A stretch of DNA of 58,799 nucleotides from an uncultured Eubacterium sp. (GCA_910589595.1 CAJUTM010000020.1:1-58799); one strand, 5' to 3'; counted from the stretch's first letter, positions 24,572 to 33,264 are shown. The notes: generated by a model from the letters alone, not told the origin. Numbers and translations are program-made.

Positions 24572-26653
24572 TTAATATCCTACTTTTTTGCCGGATTTTG
24601 TCATATATCCGCTGATTCGTTTTGCTTTATAATCTTTTTTCTTGCGTGAATCCGGAACTGCCGGATCGGTAGGGTCGTAGTTAATGCCGCCTTTCACTTT
24701 AATCGTAGGCGCTTTGCCAAGAGGCCCCGGCTTTTTGGAATTACCACGGACAATTTTGACAATACTTCCGGTAGAAGCATAATCATAAATCCATTTAGCG
24801 TCTGCTACAGCCATGCGGATACATCCGGCAGAAGCCGGCGAGCCCAAAAGATTATAGCGGTAGGCAGGTAACGCGTAGTGAGAGTCGGAAGAAACGGCAA
24901 TGGAGTGGAAATAAACATTTCCCACAATATGTGTTGTCCAACGTGCATAAACAGTGCTGCCGTCCGGCTCTAGCATAGGCTTCAAAGTATATTTTACAGA
25001 TTGGCCATTTGAGCAGATGGAATATGTACCAAGCGGCGTGTAGGAAGATTTTTCATGCAGACCGCTCGTACCTGCGTTGGTAGAAATATCACGGCCGACA
25101 CAAACACTGCATGTCTTTACCGGAATATCGTAGTTTTTCGTTTTCTTGTTGTACATAAAGATTGTGACAGCGCCTGCGGCACGATTTACTTCAATATAGA
25201 ATTTATTCGTGTGTCCGCCGCCGCTTTTTTTCAACTTCAGTACTTTCGTTAAATCAATCTGCTTTTTGTTGTCTACATAATAAAATTTATATTTTTTTCC
25301 ACCGTATTTTTCATAGTACCAGCCATTCTTACCCATATCTTTTTTCTTTAATTTAAAGGTTTTCTTTGCGAGTAAGAATTTACTGCCCCATGAAGTATAT
25401 CCGTATGCTTTGACAAGGAAAGAACCTTTACTGCCATTTTTTACATTGGCGGCAAATGTCTTTTTATTGGATGAAGCAGTTGCCTTATATTTGCCGAGTT
25501 TTTTCTTTTTGCCGCCTTTTACCTGATAAATGACATATTCTACTTTTTTCACATTCCCCGGCATATAAATGCCGCTCATTTTGTAGTTACACGAAGCATT
25601 TTTCTTTTTCTTAATGGAAAGCGTGCCCTTTTTCAGGCGCTGGTCTGCTTTCGTCTTGTTTGGCAGGGTATACGTTTTTCCGTTGTTGTCTACGACATAG
25701 ACTTCAATAGTGTATAAATTCATGTTGTATTTCAGTTTTTTCATTGTAACGGAAGAGTAGAAGTAACTGCCGTCGGCAGTCTTTTTTGTGCCCGAAATGG
25801 TAGCAACCTGCTTTCCACTGCTATTTTTTACAAGGAAAGTTGCGCCGCGGATTCCGAAAACATTTTTTAATCCTTTTAACTCGATGGCAAAAGATTTCTT
25901 TTTTTCCAGAGAAGCGGATTTTTTTGTTGCAAATGATGTGCAGGTCGGAACAACGTTGTATTGGGTAGATGCTAACGTATAGTTGCCTTTCCATTTGCTG
26001 TTGGTGACGATTGCTTTCGCGTTCCAGATTCCGTAATAACTGCCGGATTTGGATACGTCGATGGCCCATGTTCGGGAACCGGCCAGAGCAACGGCATTTC
26101 CCACTGTAGCGGCGGTAGAGGCAGCACGGTCTTTGTGCCAAATCTGCACGCTTACCTGATTGCCCGCGCCCGGAACAAGAACGCCGCCGGCAGCTTCCGT
26201 TGAAGTGAAGACAGCAGAACGGGCAGCAGAACCTTTGTCGCCGTTAATCTTCAATGTTGCCTTGTTTGTGTGAACCGACAAATCGGCTGTACCTAACGTG
26301 AGTTTTGTCTCGCCGATAACAACTGTAACGGTGTAATTGGCAAATGCGTATTTTACATCTTCAAGAGAAAAAGTACCCTCATAGGTACCATCTTTACAAT
26401 TTTCTTCCGTAAGTTCAATCGTTTGCTCCCAAACGGATTTTGTACTTACATTAGTTGCCTGAACGGTCATACTCGTTCCGACTGCTTCTTCCAATCCCTT
26501 AATGGTGTAGCTTACAATACCGGTTGCGCGGTTTGTCTTAAGGGTGGCCGTCGGAGCCGCCGCCTGAGCGCTGCTTGTATTAACGGTAAAGACAAGCACC
26601 AGAGTCACAATCAGGCAAATGACATAGTTTCCTATTGCTAACTTTTGTTTCAT
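24572..26653 (-). CDS. Secreted L,D-transpeptidase (YkuD domain) with long repeat region
   Basis: The start is ATG 26653 behind GGAGGT. A signal peptide (residues 1-32, ending ...SSAQA) is followed by about 450 residues of Ig-like/GBS Bsp-like repeats, each with a pattern such as GLEEAVGTSMTVQ or GLKNVFGIRGATF and very rich in lysine. The C-terminal YkuD domain has HIVGNVYFHSIAVSSD and the catalytic block SPASAGCIRMAVADAKWI with Cys611. These enzymes form 3-3 cross-links or attach proteins to peptidoglycan. At 693 residues it is longer than most; the repeats probably bind the wall. A TTGACA at 26712-26717 on - may be its -35 element. Confidence 0.9.
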   Translation of the reverse strand: MKQKLAIGNYVICLIVTLVLVFTVNTSSAQAAAPTATLKTNRATGIVSYTIKGLEEAVGTSMTVQATNVSTKSVWEQTIELTEENCKDGTYEGTFSLEDVKYAFANYTVTVVIGETKLTLGTADLSVHTNKATLKINGDKGSAARSAVFTSTEAAGGVLVPGAGNQVSVQIWHKDRAASTAATVGNAVALAGSRTWAIDVSKSGSYYGIWNAKAIVTNSKWKGNYTLASTQYNVVPTCTSFATKKSASLEKKKSFAIELKGLKNVFGIRGATFLVKNSSGKQVATISGTKKTADGSYFYSSVTMKKLKYNMNLYTIEVYVVDNNGKTYTLPNKTKADQRLKKGTLSIKKKKNASCNYKMSGIYMPGNVKKVEYVIYQVKGGKKKKLGKYKATASSNKKTFAANVKNGSKGSFLVKAYGYTSWGSKFLLAKKTFKLKKKDMGKNGWYYEKYGGKKYKFYYVDNKKQIDLTKVLKLKKSGGGHTNKFYIEVNRAAGAVTIFMYNKKTKNYDIPVKTCSVCVGRDISTNAGTSGLHEKSSYTPLGTYSICSNGQSVKYTLKPMLEPDGSTVYARWTTHIVGNVYFHSIAVSSDSHYALPAYRYNLLGSPASAGCIRMAVADAKWIYDYASTGSIVKIVRGNSKKPGPLGKAPTIKVKGGINYDPTDPAVPDSRKKKDYKAKRISGYMTKSGKKVGY

Positions 26654-26768
26654 TTTTTTACCTCCATTTCTGTTGGTTTCAGTAAAATATGATGGCATAT
26701 TTGGGCGGATTTGTCAAGGCTGTCCTGTTATTTTGAGGATAGCAGGGAATCGTGTCAAAGAAAAGAAA

Positions 26769-26812
26769 AACAGGAAAATCCATAGACTCAAAAGTGTAAG
26801 GATTTCCCTGTT
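26769..26812 (-). terminator. Terminator after tRNA-Pro
   Basis: On the minus strand AACAGGGAAATCC pairs with GGATTTTCCTGTT around an 18-nt loop and runs into TTTTTCTTTTC, about 35 bp after the tRNA. Confidence 0.75.
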
Positions 26813-26846
26813 TTCCCTGAAATACAAAGGCTCGCGCTTTGTGTTA

Positions 26847-26920
26847 TCGGCGTGACAGGATTTGAACCTGCGGCCTCTTCGTCCCGAACGAAGCGCTCTA
26901 CCAAGCTGAGCCACACGCCG
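26847..26920 (-). tRNA. tRNA-Pro (anticodon CGG)
   Basis: The 74-nt cloverleaf reads CGGCGTG at the 5' end and pairs with CACGCCG at the 3' end. It has a normal D arm (GGCTCAGCTTGGTAGAGC), an anticodon stem CTTCG/CGAAG with loop TTCGGGA (anticodon CGG), and a T arm containing GGTTCAAATCC. The CCA end is not encoded. The long frame on the same strand is only a translation of this tRNA. Confidence 0.95.
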
Positions 26921-26965
26921 TAGAACAAAATCTATTCTACAACGATTTGCTCACGATTGCAAGTA

Positions 26966-28189
26966 TTATTTTAAAATCATTTTGCGGAAATTTTTCTTTC
27001 CCTTTTTCAGAACCAGACCTTCGCCCGTTAAACGGTCGGTTGTTATCGTTTCATGGATATCTGTAATCTTTTCTCCATCCATAGTGACGCCGCCCTGTTG
27101 AACCGCGCGGCGGGCCTCGGAATTGGACGGCACCATGCCGGATTTGGTAAGCAGGGTAAGGATACCGATACTTCCGTCGGTCATGTCGTCAGTAGTAAGT
27201 TCAACTGTTGGCATATCGGCAGCATTTCCGCTCTGGAAAAGCGCTTTTGCGCTCTCCTGTGCTCTGGCCGCCTCTTCTTCGCCGTGAACCAGCTTTGTCA
27301 GCTCGAAAGCGAGAATTTCCTTTGCCTCGTTGAGTTTTGCGCCCTCCCATGATTCCATCTTGTCGATTTCCTCGAGCGGGAGGAATGTCAGCATACGGAT
27401 ACATTTGAGTACGTCGTCGTCGGCAACGTTTCTCCAATATTGGTAAAACTCAAACGGAGAGGTTTTTTCGGCATCCAGCCAAACTGCTCCTTTGGCGGTC
27501 TTACCCATTTTTTTGCCCTCCGAGTTGAGGAGGAGGGTAATCGTCATGGCGTGGGCGTCCTTGCCAAGCTTGCGGCGGATTAACTCGGTACCGCCGAGCA
27601 TATTGCTCCACTGGTCGTCGCCGCCAAATTGCATGTTGCAGCCGTAATCCTGAAATAATTTGTAGAAATCATAACTCTGCATAATCATGTAATTAAATTC
27701 CAGAAAACTAAGCCCCTTTTCCATGCGCTGCTTGTAACATTCAGCAGATAACATACGGTTGACGCTGAAGTGTGAGCCTACATCGCGGAGCACGTCAATA
27801 TAGTTTAATTCCATCAGCCAGTCCGCGTTATTGACGAGGATGGCATTTCCCTCAGAAAAATCAATGAAGCGGCTCATCTGTTTTTTGAAACAATCCACAT
27901 TGTGTTGTATCGTCTCGGGTGTCATCATCTGACGCAAATCCGTGCGTCCGGACGGGTCGCCAATCATGGCGGTGCCGCCTCCGACAAGGGCAATCGGTTT
28001 ATTGCCCGCCATCTGTAAGCGTTTCATAAGGCAGAGAGCCATGAAATGTCCGACGTGCAGACTGTCTGCGGTCGGGTCAAAACCAATGTAAAAAGTTGCC
28101 TTACCGTTATTTACCATGTCGCGGATTTCTTCTTCGTTCGTTACCTGCGCGATAAGCCCGCGGGCAACAAGTTCTTCGTATACCTGCAT
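26966..28189 (-). CDS. tyrS: Tyrosyl-tRNA synthetase
   Basis: The 407-residue class I synthetase charges tRNA-Tyr. The HIGH motif is HVGHF (His45-His48), the tyrosine pocket region has FDPTADSLH and QFGGDDQWSNM, and the KMSKS loop reads KMGKT near residue 230. A C-terminal S4 RNA-binding domain is present (ARRAVQQGGVTMDGEKI). The gene is headed by a Tyr-specific T-box leader and its own promoter, so expression should rise when uncharged tRNA-Tyr accumulates. Confidence 0.97.
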   Translation of the reverse strand: MQVYEELVARGLIAQVTNEEEIRDMVNNGKATFYIGFDPTADSLHVGHFMALCLMKRLQMAGNKPIALVGGGTAMIGDPSGRTDLRQMMTPETIQHNVDCFKKQMSRFIDFSEGNAILVNNADWLMELNYIDVLRDVGSHFSVNRMLSAECYKQRMEKGLSFLEFNYMIMQSYDFYKLFQDYGCNMQFGGDDQWSNMLGGTELIRRKLGKDAHAMTITLLLNSEGKKMGKTAKGAVWLDAEKTSPFEFYQYWRNVADDDVLKCIRMLTFLPLEEIDKMESWEGAKLNEAKEILAFELTKLVHGEEEAARAQESAKALFQSGNAADMPTVELTTDDMTDGSIGILTLLTKSGMVPSNSEARRAVQQGGVTMDGEKITDIHETITTDRLTGEGLVLKKGKKNFRKMILK

Positions 28190-28241
28190 ACTACCTCCAT
28201 TCCTGCGCTGCTGTCATGCGCGCAAATCAGTTTTTACATAC

Positions 28242-28530
28242 AAAAAATCTCCCATCCCCTGTAAAGGACGAGAGATATAAAATCCCGTGTTACCACCTTT
28301 ATTCATAACCAACTCACATTGGCTACCTCAGTAAGTACGCATGCCTGCACATGGATACTCCGGCAACGATAACGGACGCCAAACCGTCAATGCCTACGCA
28401 GATAATATATCGTTCAGCATTGCTGCTCAAGGATGTATTCGGGATATCTGACAATCCTGCGCCTCTCACCAGCCGGCAGCTCTCTGTGGCGTCCGGACAT
28501 CCGTACTTATTCCTGTCAAAGCCTATAAAA
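28242..28530 (-). promoter_or_regulatory. T-box riboswitch (tyrosine) upstream of tyrS
   Basis: Read on the minus strand, the leader contains a long Stem I with a specifier region GAATACATCC whose UAC (28435-28437) is a tyrosine codon. The conserved T-box AAGGTGGTAACACGGGA lies at 28283-28299. The terminator ATCTCTCGTCC/GGGGATGGGAGAT with a T6 run follows at 28242-28277. Uncharged tRNA-Tyr should pair with the specifier and with the TGG bulge and favour the antiterminator. Confidence 0.93.
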
Positions 28531-28532
28531 GT

Positions 28533-28561
28533 ATCTTATTATAATTATTTTTGTTTGTCAA
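28533..28561 (-). promoter_or_regulatory. Promoter of the tyrS T-box leader
   Basis: On the minus strand a consensus TTGACA (28556-28561), a 17-bp spacer and TAAGAT (28533-28538), placed just upstream of the T-box leader. Confidence 0.8.
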
Positions 28562-28611
28562 GTGGTATGTTTTCTGAGTTTCCGCAGTGATTTTGTTCGA
28601 AAATTTTATCC

Positions 28612-28836
28612 TTATATGTTTGGTCTTAGAACTTTGTGAAAATAATTATTCGTCTTCTGCTTCAAAGTGATTCCCCGATAACCTATCGGGAAAGTCCCGA
28701 GAACTTCCACTTGTTTGTCATAAGCATCTAAGAAATCGTCTGCTGCCTTTCGATTCTTAAAAGTATCTATCATATATTTTGATAAATTAGAGACATCTTC
28801 TAAAGCTTCCCGCGTCATTACTATCTCATAATCCAT
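28612..28836 (-). pseudogene. Truncated ParE/RelE-family toxin without antitoxin
   Basis: The first 60 residues match the ParE/RelE toxin pattern: MDYEIVMTREALEDVSNLSK, then YMIDTFKNRKAADDFLDAYD and LGTFPIGYRG. Intact members continue for 30-40 residues with the catalytic strands and end near residue 95-100. Here the text collapses after GITLKQ and stops at 74 residues. The sequence before the start looks like the end of an antitoxin gene running into it, but no antitoxin frame is intact. I read it as a dead toxin-antitoxin remnant. Confidence 0.65.
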
Positions 28837-29253
28837 ATTAAGCAATTGCCAATATCGTTCTTATGCTGGGGATGGTAAGTTCAGTATAGTGCAGGCATTG
28901 CGCCACAAAGAAGATTTGCTCAAACAATTAACGTTCTATTGCAAAAATGCATGCATTTGTTGCAATAGCGCCATTTTCTATTAGTGTCTGCCCATATATA
29001 ATATAAATATAAAATTAGTGACAGCAGATATTCCGGACTTTTAATGCAGACATTATATTATGGGGAATAAGTAGATTACAAAAGAGGGGGAGTGAATTAT
29101 AGGGAAATAGAAACAGACATTGTGAAATCACCGCTCAGGCGACAGAAGAGAAGCTCTACTGTTGGAAGAAGAGAGGATGTCCCTGCTTATGATTTTTGGT
29201 CAATCATATTTTAGTAACACCCTCAAAAAGAATACAAAGATTGGAGAGAAAAT
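28837..29253. other. Gene-free stretch with a 33-bp palindrome
   Basis: No supported gene is present. A near-perfect palindrome at 28936-28968 has arms CTATTGCAA and TTGCAATAG around AAATGCATGCATTTG. It has no T tract, so it looks more like an operator or mobile-element end than a terminator. AT-rich sequence with TATAAT-like runs near 29000 probably holds the promoter of the AbiH gene. Confidence 0.45.
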
Positions 29254-30408
29254 ATGTTTAAAAATTATAAAGATGAAAAGTGTATTACAGGTATCAGAAA
29301 ACAACATAACATAATGGTTTTTGTGGGAAACGGATTTGATATATCAGTATTAGAAAAGTATCGGGAGGATAGTCTGGTATCGTCATATAGTAAATTTTAT
29401 GATTTTCTACGCTATAAGGGATTTAATGAGGATAATATATTATACAAAAAGATGAGAGAAGATAAGAATAAGTGTAATGGAAAAGGCAATTGGAGTGATT
29501 TTGAATGTTCACTTGGTGTCTTATTGCAAACTAGTGTATCTGCAGAGGAATTGGAAAATGCACTCAAAGATATACAATCCATGTTTTTATTGTTTTTAAA
29601 TGAAATCGTAACACCAGAGGTATTGTTAGAGTTAAATAGCGACATAGCCCAAAATGAGTGGGGAAAGGAAGCTTTGTCCGGATTTTTGGGGGATTTGAGT
29701 CAGGAAGATTATGAAAAGATGGAATTTCCGGAAAAGACATACCACTATCACATGTATAATTATTTGTTTGTAAATTTTAATTTCACATCGCTATTTGATG
29801 ATTACATATACTTGGATAAATATCAGTTTGAACCACATCCATATAAAACTGTTGATACAAATTTCGCTTTTTATCCTAACCCAAATGGATTTAAGAAAAA
29901 TAGTATAAATGAAGAAACGGTTTGGTCTTCTTTTGTAATGGTTGATACGATTCATCCTCATGGATATCAGAATATACCGAGATCGTTGTTATTTGGAATA
30001 GAAAATAATGAATATGTATCAGATAAGGTATTGAAAAGATTCAATAAATCTTATTGGGCACAAAGTAATCAGAAGTACAAATCATATTTTGATGATGTTA
30101 CATTATTTATTATTTATGGCATGTCAATAGGGGAAACCGATAATTGGTGGTGGAGAAATAGTTACAATTGTTTATTAAATAAAGAAAGCGAACTTATAAT
30201 ATATTATTATTGTGACGATAGTATGGAGAAAGATAAAGTAAAGCAAATGTTTATTGATGCTTGTAAAATATCAGCTTCTGAAGAAGAGATTTCCAGTATA
30301 AAGGACAGAATATATGTTGTATTGCATGGCAGGGGTAGTCATAAAAAAATGTTTGCCATAAAAAATATTGAAAAATTTAATATTGAAGCAGCAGATGAGT
30401 GTGGATAA
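29254..30408 (+). CDS. AbiH-family phage-defence protein
   Basis: The 384-residue protein starts at ATG 29254 with GGAGAG upstream. It shows the AbiH pattern: MVFVGNGFDISVLEKY near the N-terminus, then SYSKFYDFL, NWSDFECSLG, FVNFNFTSLFDDYIY in the middle, IHPHGY and LLFGIENNEY, and LFIIYGMSIGETDNWWW toward the C-terminus. AbiH was defined as an abortive-infection protein in Lactococcus; the nucleotide-binding-like GNGFD motif suggests a Rossmann-type enzyme, but the mechanism is not established. It is AT-rich against its neighbours and lies next to a dead toxin gene, so it was probably acquired horizontally. It stands alone. Confidence 0.85.
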   Translation: MFKNYKDEKCITGIRKQHNIMVFVGNGFDISVLEKYREDSLVSSYSKFYDFLRYKGFNEDNILYKKMREDKNKCNGKGNWSDFECSLGVLLQTSVSAEELENALKDIQSMFLLFLNEIVTPEVLLELNSDIAQNEWGKEALSGFLGDLSQEDYEKMEFPEKTYHYHMYNYLFVNFNFTSLFDDYIYLDKYQFEPHPYKTVDTNFAFYPNPNGFKKNSINEETVWSSFVMVDTIHPHGYQNIPRSLLFGIENNEYVSDKVLKRFNKSYWAQSNQKYKSYFDDVTLFIIYGMSIGETDNWWWRNSYNCLLNKESELIIYYYCDDSMEKDKVKQMFIDACKISASEEEISSIKDRIYVVLHGRGSHKKMFAIKNIEKFNIEAADECG

Positions 30409-30439
30409 AACTGCGGGCGGAAACGCAAGAAGGAAACAA

Positions 30440-30469
30440 TTGACAAAAATTGTCGATATATGGTATCCT
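30440..30469 (+). promoter_or_regulatory. Promoter of the small DUF4190-like gene
   Basis: A consensus TTGACA at 30440-30445, an 18-bp spacer and TATCCT at 30464-30469. The -35 lies inside GACAA-AAA-TTGTC, a small palindrome that could be an operator. Confidence 0.5.
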
Positions 30470-30535
30470 TTGTATGTATAGTGTATAATTTTAGGATAAA
30501 GGGAATATATTTTACAAAATGCAAGGAGGAGAAAA

Positions 30536-30919
30536 ATGAACGAAAACAAAAATCCAGCAGGTACAATTGCCCTGATATGTGGTATTGCAAGTATTGTTAT
30601 ATCCATTATTTTTGGCATTATGTTTGGTGTATTTGGAGCTGCTGTAGGCGTAGCTCTTGGTGTAGTGGCAGTTGTATTTGGCATTAAGGCGAAGAAGGAA
30701 TCAGACGGAGCAGCAGGAAGTGCCGGTTTTGTATGCGGTATTCTTGGTATTGTATTTGCTGTTATTTTCGCAGTTGGCTGCACGTTGTGTGGCGCTAGTT
30801 CTGCCGGCTATGGCTGTTATGGGTGCGTAGGCGCTTCCTGTATGTTGCAGAATGATGTTAATAATGCTTCTGACGAACTTCAGGATGCACTTCAGGATGC
30901 ATTGAAAGACCTGAACTAA
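30536..30919 (+). CDS. Small DUF4190-like membrane protein
   Basis: The 127-residue product starts at ATG 30536 behind AAGGAGGA. After a short polar start come two long hydrophobic helices (about residues 9-47 and 62-82) with the repeated G-x-x-x-G pattern GFVCGILGIVFAVIFAVG, typical of DUF4190-type proteins. The C-terminal half holds a Cys/Gly-rich stretch (SSAGYGCYGCVGASC) and a helical end. It is related in its membrane part to the zinc-ribbon protein at 31880. A terminator follows. Confidence 0.7.
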   Translation: MNENKNPAGTIALICGIASIVISIIFGIMFGVFGAAVGVALGVVAVVFGIKAKKESDGAAGSAGFVCGILGIVFAVIFAVGCTLCGASSAGYGCYGCVGASCMLQNDVNNASDELQDALQDALKDLN

Positions 30920-30941
30920 TTAGTTTGGATAAGAGTTAGTG

Positions 30942-30973
30942 AAAGGCTGTTGCATGAGCAATAGCCTTTTTTT
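30942..30973 (+). terminator. Terminator after the DUF4190-like gene
   Basis: AAAGGCTGTTGC and GCAATAGCCTTT form a stem with a 4-nt loop followed by a T7 run. Confidence 0.9.
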
Positions 30974-31000
30974 ATCAAATGAATTGAGGTGACTTACGGT

Positions 31001-31801
31001 ATGTTTCCTTTTCTTGTCATAACGGAGAAAATCAAAATCCCATTATACGGAGCCATTTTTATGATTGGTTTCTTTTTGGCTGTCTTGCTAGCAAGAAAAC
31101 TGGCGCCCCGTTTTCAGGGAACAAAGGAGGATACGACATATGCGGCGGCGTATGGCGCCATTGGCATTCTGATTGGGGCAAAGTTGCTTTATTTTATCAC
31201 GAAGCTGCCGAACATTATAATAAAAAGAGATTCATTTTTTCTATTGTTTCGGGAAGCGCCGCTTCAGGCGCTGGAGTATGCCTTTGGTGGTTTTGTTTTT
31301 TATGGCGGTCTGCTGGGCGCAATTTTAGGCGTATGGATTTATTGCAGACAATATAAAGTACCGTTTCAACCGTTGCTGGATATTTTTGCGCCTTTTATAC
31401 CGCTGGCGCATGGATTTGGCCGGATTGGCTGTTTCTTTGCGGGCTGCTGTTATGGAAAAGAATATCATGGTATTTTTTGCGTGCGGTTTCCATACAATGA
31501 ACAGATACCGGAATTGTCAGAAGTTCCCCGTGTTCCGGTTCAGTTGATAGAGGCGGGACTAAATTTTGTCGTGTTTGGCATTCTCTTTTATATGGCAAAA
31601 AAGAAAACCTGCAAAAGAGGACAGATGATGGGAATTTACCTGATTTATTATACGATGGCACGTTTCTTGTTGGAAATGCTGCGCGGAGATAAACTGAGGG
31701 GCGGCGTAGGAATTTTATCCACTTCGCAGCTTATAAGCATTTTGCTGATTCCGGTTGGTGTCTATTTACTGACGGGGCGCATGGAAAAGAATAATCGTTG
31801 A
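31001..31801 (+). CDS. lgt: Prolipoprotein diacylglyceryl transferase family protein
   Basis: Lgt transfers a diacylglyceryl group to the lipobox cysteine of prelipoproteins in the membrane. I start at ATG 31001, spaced eight bases from GAGGTGA; a GTG at 30989 overlaps that site. The 266-residue protein has about seven TM helices with the Lgt marks YGAIFMIGFFLAVLLARKL, AFGGFVFYGGLLGA and HGFGRIGCFFAGCCYG. The last replaces the common GRxGNFxNxExYG, so this belongs to the divergent Clostridia group. It could be a paralogue with another lipid-transfer role. The stop codon lies inside the promoter of the next gene. Confidence 0.8.
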   Translation: MFPFLVITEKIKIPLYGAIFMIGFFLAVLLARKLAPRFQGTKEDTTYAAAYGAIGILIGAKLLYFITKLPNIIIKRDSFFLLFREAPLQALEYAFGGFVFYGGLLGAILGVWIYCRQYKVPFQPLLDIFAPFIPLAHGFGRIGCFFAGCCYGKEYHGIFCVRFPYNEQIPELSEVPRVPVQLIEAGLNFVVFGILFYMAKKKTCKRGQMMGIYLIYYTMARFLLEMLRGDKLRGGVGILSTSQLISILLIPVGVYLLTGRMEKNNR

Positions 31802-31827
31802 CAGAAAAGGACATTTAACGTTATAAT
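31798..31827 (+). promoter_or_regulatory. Promoter of the zinc-ribbon membrane protein
   Basis: TTGACA (31798-31803), an 18-bp spacer and consensus TATAAT (31822-31827). It overlaps the lgt stop codon. Confidence 0.8.
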
Positions 31828-31879
31828 CATAGCAGAACAAATAGTGGTAACGTCAGACATAAAATAGGAGGATAAGTAA

Positions 31880-32311
31880 ATGAAATGTAATCAATGTGGA
31901 ACGGATAATGTAGAGGGAACACGTTATTGTAAGACGTGTGGAAATGCATTGGAGACCGGACAGACGCAATCGCAGATGGATTTTCAGCCGACACCGCAGA
32001 ATCCACAGCCAATGCCGCAGAATTCAAACAATCCGAATAATATGAATTATGGTAATGGCATCGCCTGTATGGTACTTGGTATTGTATCCATTGTATTTGG
32101 CTGCACACCGTTGATTGGATTAATTTGTGGTATTATAGCAATTATTATGAATCGTAAAGATATACAGATGGGATTTGAATCAAGCTACCACAAAGCGGGG
32201 TTAATCTGCGGAATTATCGGTGTTTGTCTTGGCGCTATTGCATTAATTTATTGGATTATATGGGCATCCGCTCTTGCATGTGTGGCGAGCAATCCGAGAT
32301 ATTTCCACTAA
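31880..32311 (+). CDS. Zinc-ribbon plus DUF4190-like membrane protein
   Basis: The 143-residue protein starts at ATG 31880 with AGGAGGA upstream. Residues 3-20 form a zinc ribbon (CNQCG...CKTCG), followed by a Gln/Pro/Asn-rich linker and two hydrophobic segments (GIACMVLGIVSIVFGCTPLI and AGLICGIIGVCLGAIALIY). The layout is common in Firmicutes membrane proteins of unknown role. Its membrane half resembles the protein at 30536, so the two flank lgt as paralogues. Confidence 0.75.
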   Translation: MKCNQCGTDNVEGTRYCKTCGNALETGQTQSQMDFQPTPQNPQPMPQNSNNPNNMNYGNGIACMVLGIVSIVFGCTPLIGLICGIIAIIMNRKDIQMGFESSYHKAGLICGIIGVCLGAIALIYWIIWASALACVASNPRYFH

Positions 32312-32350
32312 AGAGCGGTGGCAATATAACGACAAAGCAAAGCCAATTCT

Positions 32351-33178
32351 CTATTTTGCTATCTTCTGATATAACTGATAGGAGAGCAGTGACAGGATAA
32401 ATGTAAAAATAAAGGCGCCCGTCAGCAATATCATGGAATTTTGCAGGGAAGGGATATTGACCAGGTAGATTGGAACATAGCCAAGGATTTGCAGAACCGC
32501 TACGAGGGGGAGCAGATGCTTGGCTTTTTGGTTTTCCGTTTTTTGCAGCGCCGGATAAAGCATTATTGCCAAAGCCGTGTGGACACATAACAAAAGCAGG
32601 AAATAAGTTGCCTGAATGATATATGTATGGGCAGGAGTAGATGCCAACAGGGCGAAAGAGGAGTAAGTTTGCTTCAATTCTGCCGCAGATAAATTCAATT
32701 TGCTAAAGTATTCGTTTGAGCCGATGGAATTGATAAAAACAGCGGCGATGATATTCGTAATATAAACTGCTCCGCAATTCATCATGCATTCAAAACTACC
32801 CATTCCAAGACCGAACAGAAGAGCATTGTTCTTGTCAGGGTGCTTTTTTATCATATGCTTCAAACCAAGCAGACAGCCGGCAAAGGCCATCAGGCCGGCG
32901 ATAATAATATCATACAGAAACGTAAATACGGGGTGGTTGTCGGAGCGGAAAAGAAAACCGAGCCCGAATATTTGCAATAATATAATGTTTAAAACAGTGT
33001 ATATGATAAAAGAAAACAGAAGAGAAAAACCGATACCAATGAGAAAAGAAGTTATTTTTGCTCCGGTTTTCTTTTTAAAGAACCACAAAAAACAGAGTGG
33101 TGCGATGACACATAAAAAAATGCAAAATATCCATGAGTTTATAGTGGCGCCGGAAAATATAATTGTATTCATATGCAT
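32351..33178 (-). CDS. YhfC-family-like polytopic membrane protein
   Basis: The 275-residue product has seven or eight TM helices and starts at ATG 33178 behind AAGGAGA. The pattern fits YhfC-type putative intramembrane proteins, including LLFGLGMGSFECMMNCGAVY where family members usually show a GxGHGxxEA-type motif. Here the histidine is Met and the expected Ala follows as Cys, so metal binding may be lost. A second expected histidine region reads STPAHTYIIQATYFLLL, which keeps His. It could be a degenerate or non-enzymatic member. It diverges from the decarboxylase gene. Confidence 0.6.
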   Translation of the reverse strand: MHMNTIIFSGATINSWIFCIFLCVIAPLCFLWFFKKKTGAKITSFLIGIGFSLLFSFIIYTVLNIILLQIFGLGFLFRSDNHPVFTFLYDIIIAGLMAFAGCLLGLKHMIKKHPDKNNALLFGLGMGSFECMMNCGAVYITNIIAAVFINSIGSNEYFSKLNLSAAELKQTYSSFALLASTPAHTYIIQATYFLLLLCVHTALAIMLYPALQKTENQKAKHLLPLVAVLQILGYVPIYLVNIPSLQNSMILLTGAFIFTFILSLLSYQLYQKIAK

Positions 33179-33229
33179 TGTTCTCCTTATTTCCGCGCTG
33201 CTTTAGCGCAATTTCGTGTGTATTAAAGT

Positions 33230-33258
33230 ATCTTATCACAATAAAATGAAAATGACAA
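33230..33258 (-). promoter_or_regulatory. Promoter of the YhfC-like gene
   Basis: On the minus strand TTGTCA (33253-33258), a 17-bp spacer and TAAGAT (33230-33235). Confidence 0.65.
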
Positions 33259-33264
33259 CCGTAC

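Noticed and set aside
26714..26914. Minus-strand 66-residue frame with a GRALRSGRRGRRFKS start
   Set aside because: It is the translation of tRNA-Pro and its terminator, a known artefact.
28837..29253. Intact antitoxin gene for the ParE-like fragment
   Set aside because: Only a short antitoxin-end-like sequence precedes the toxin; no frame of suitable length and start exists.
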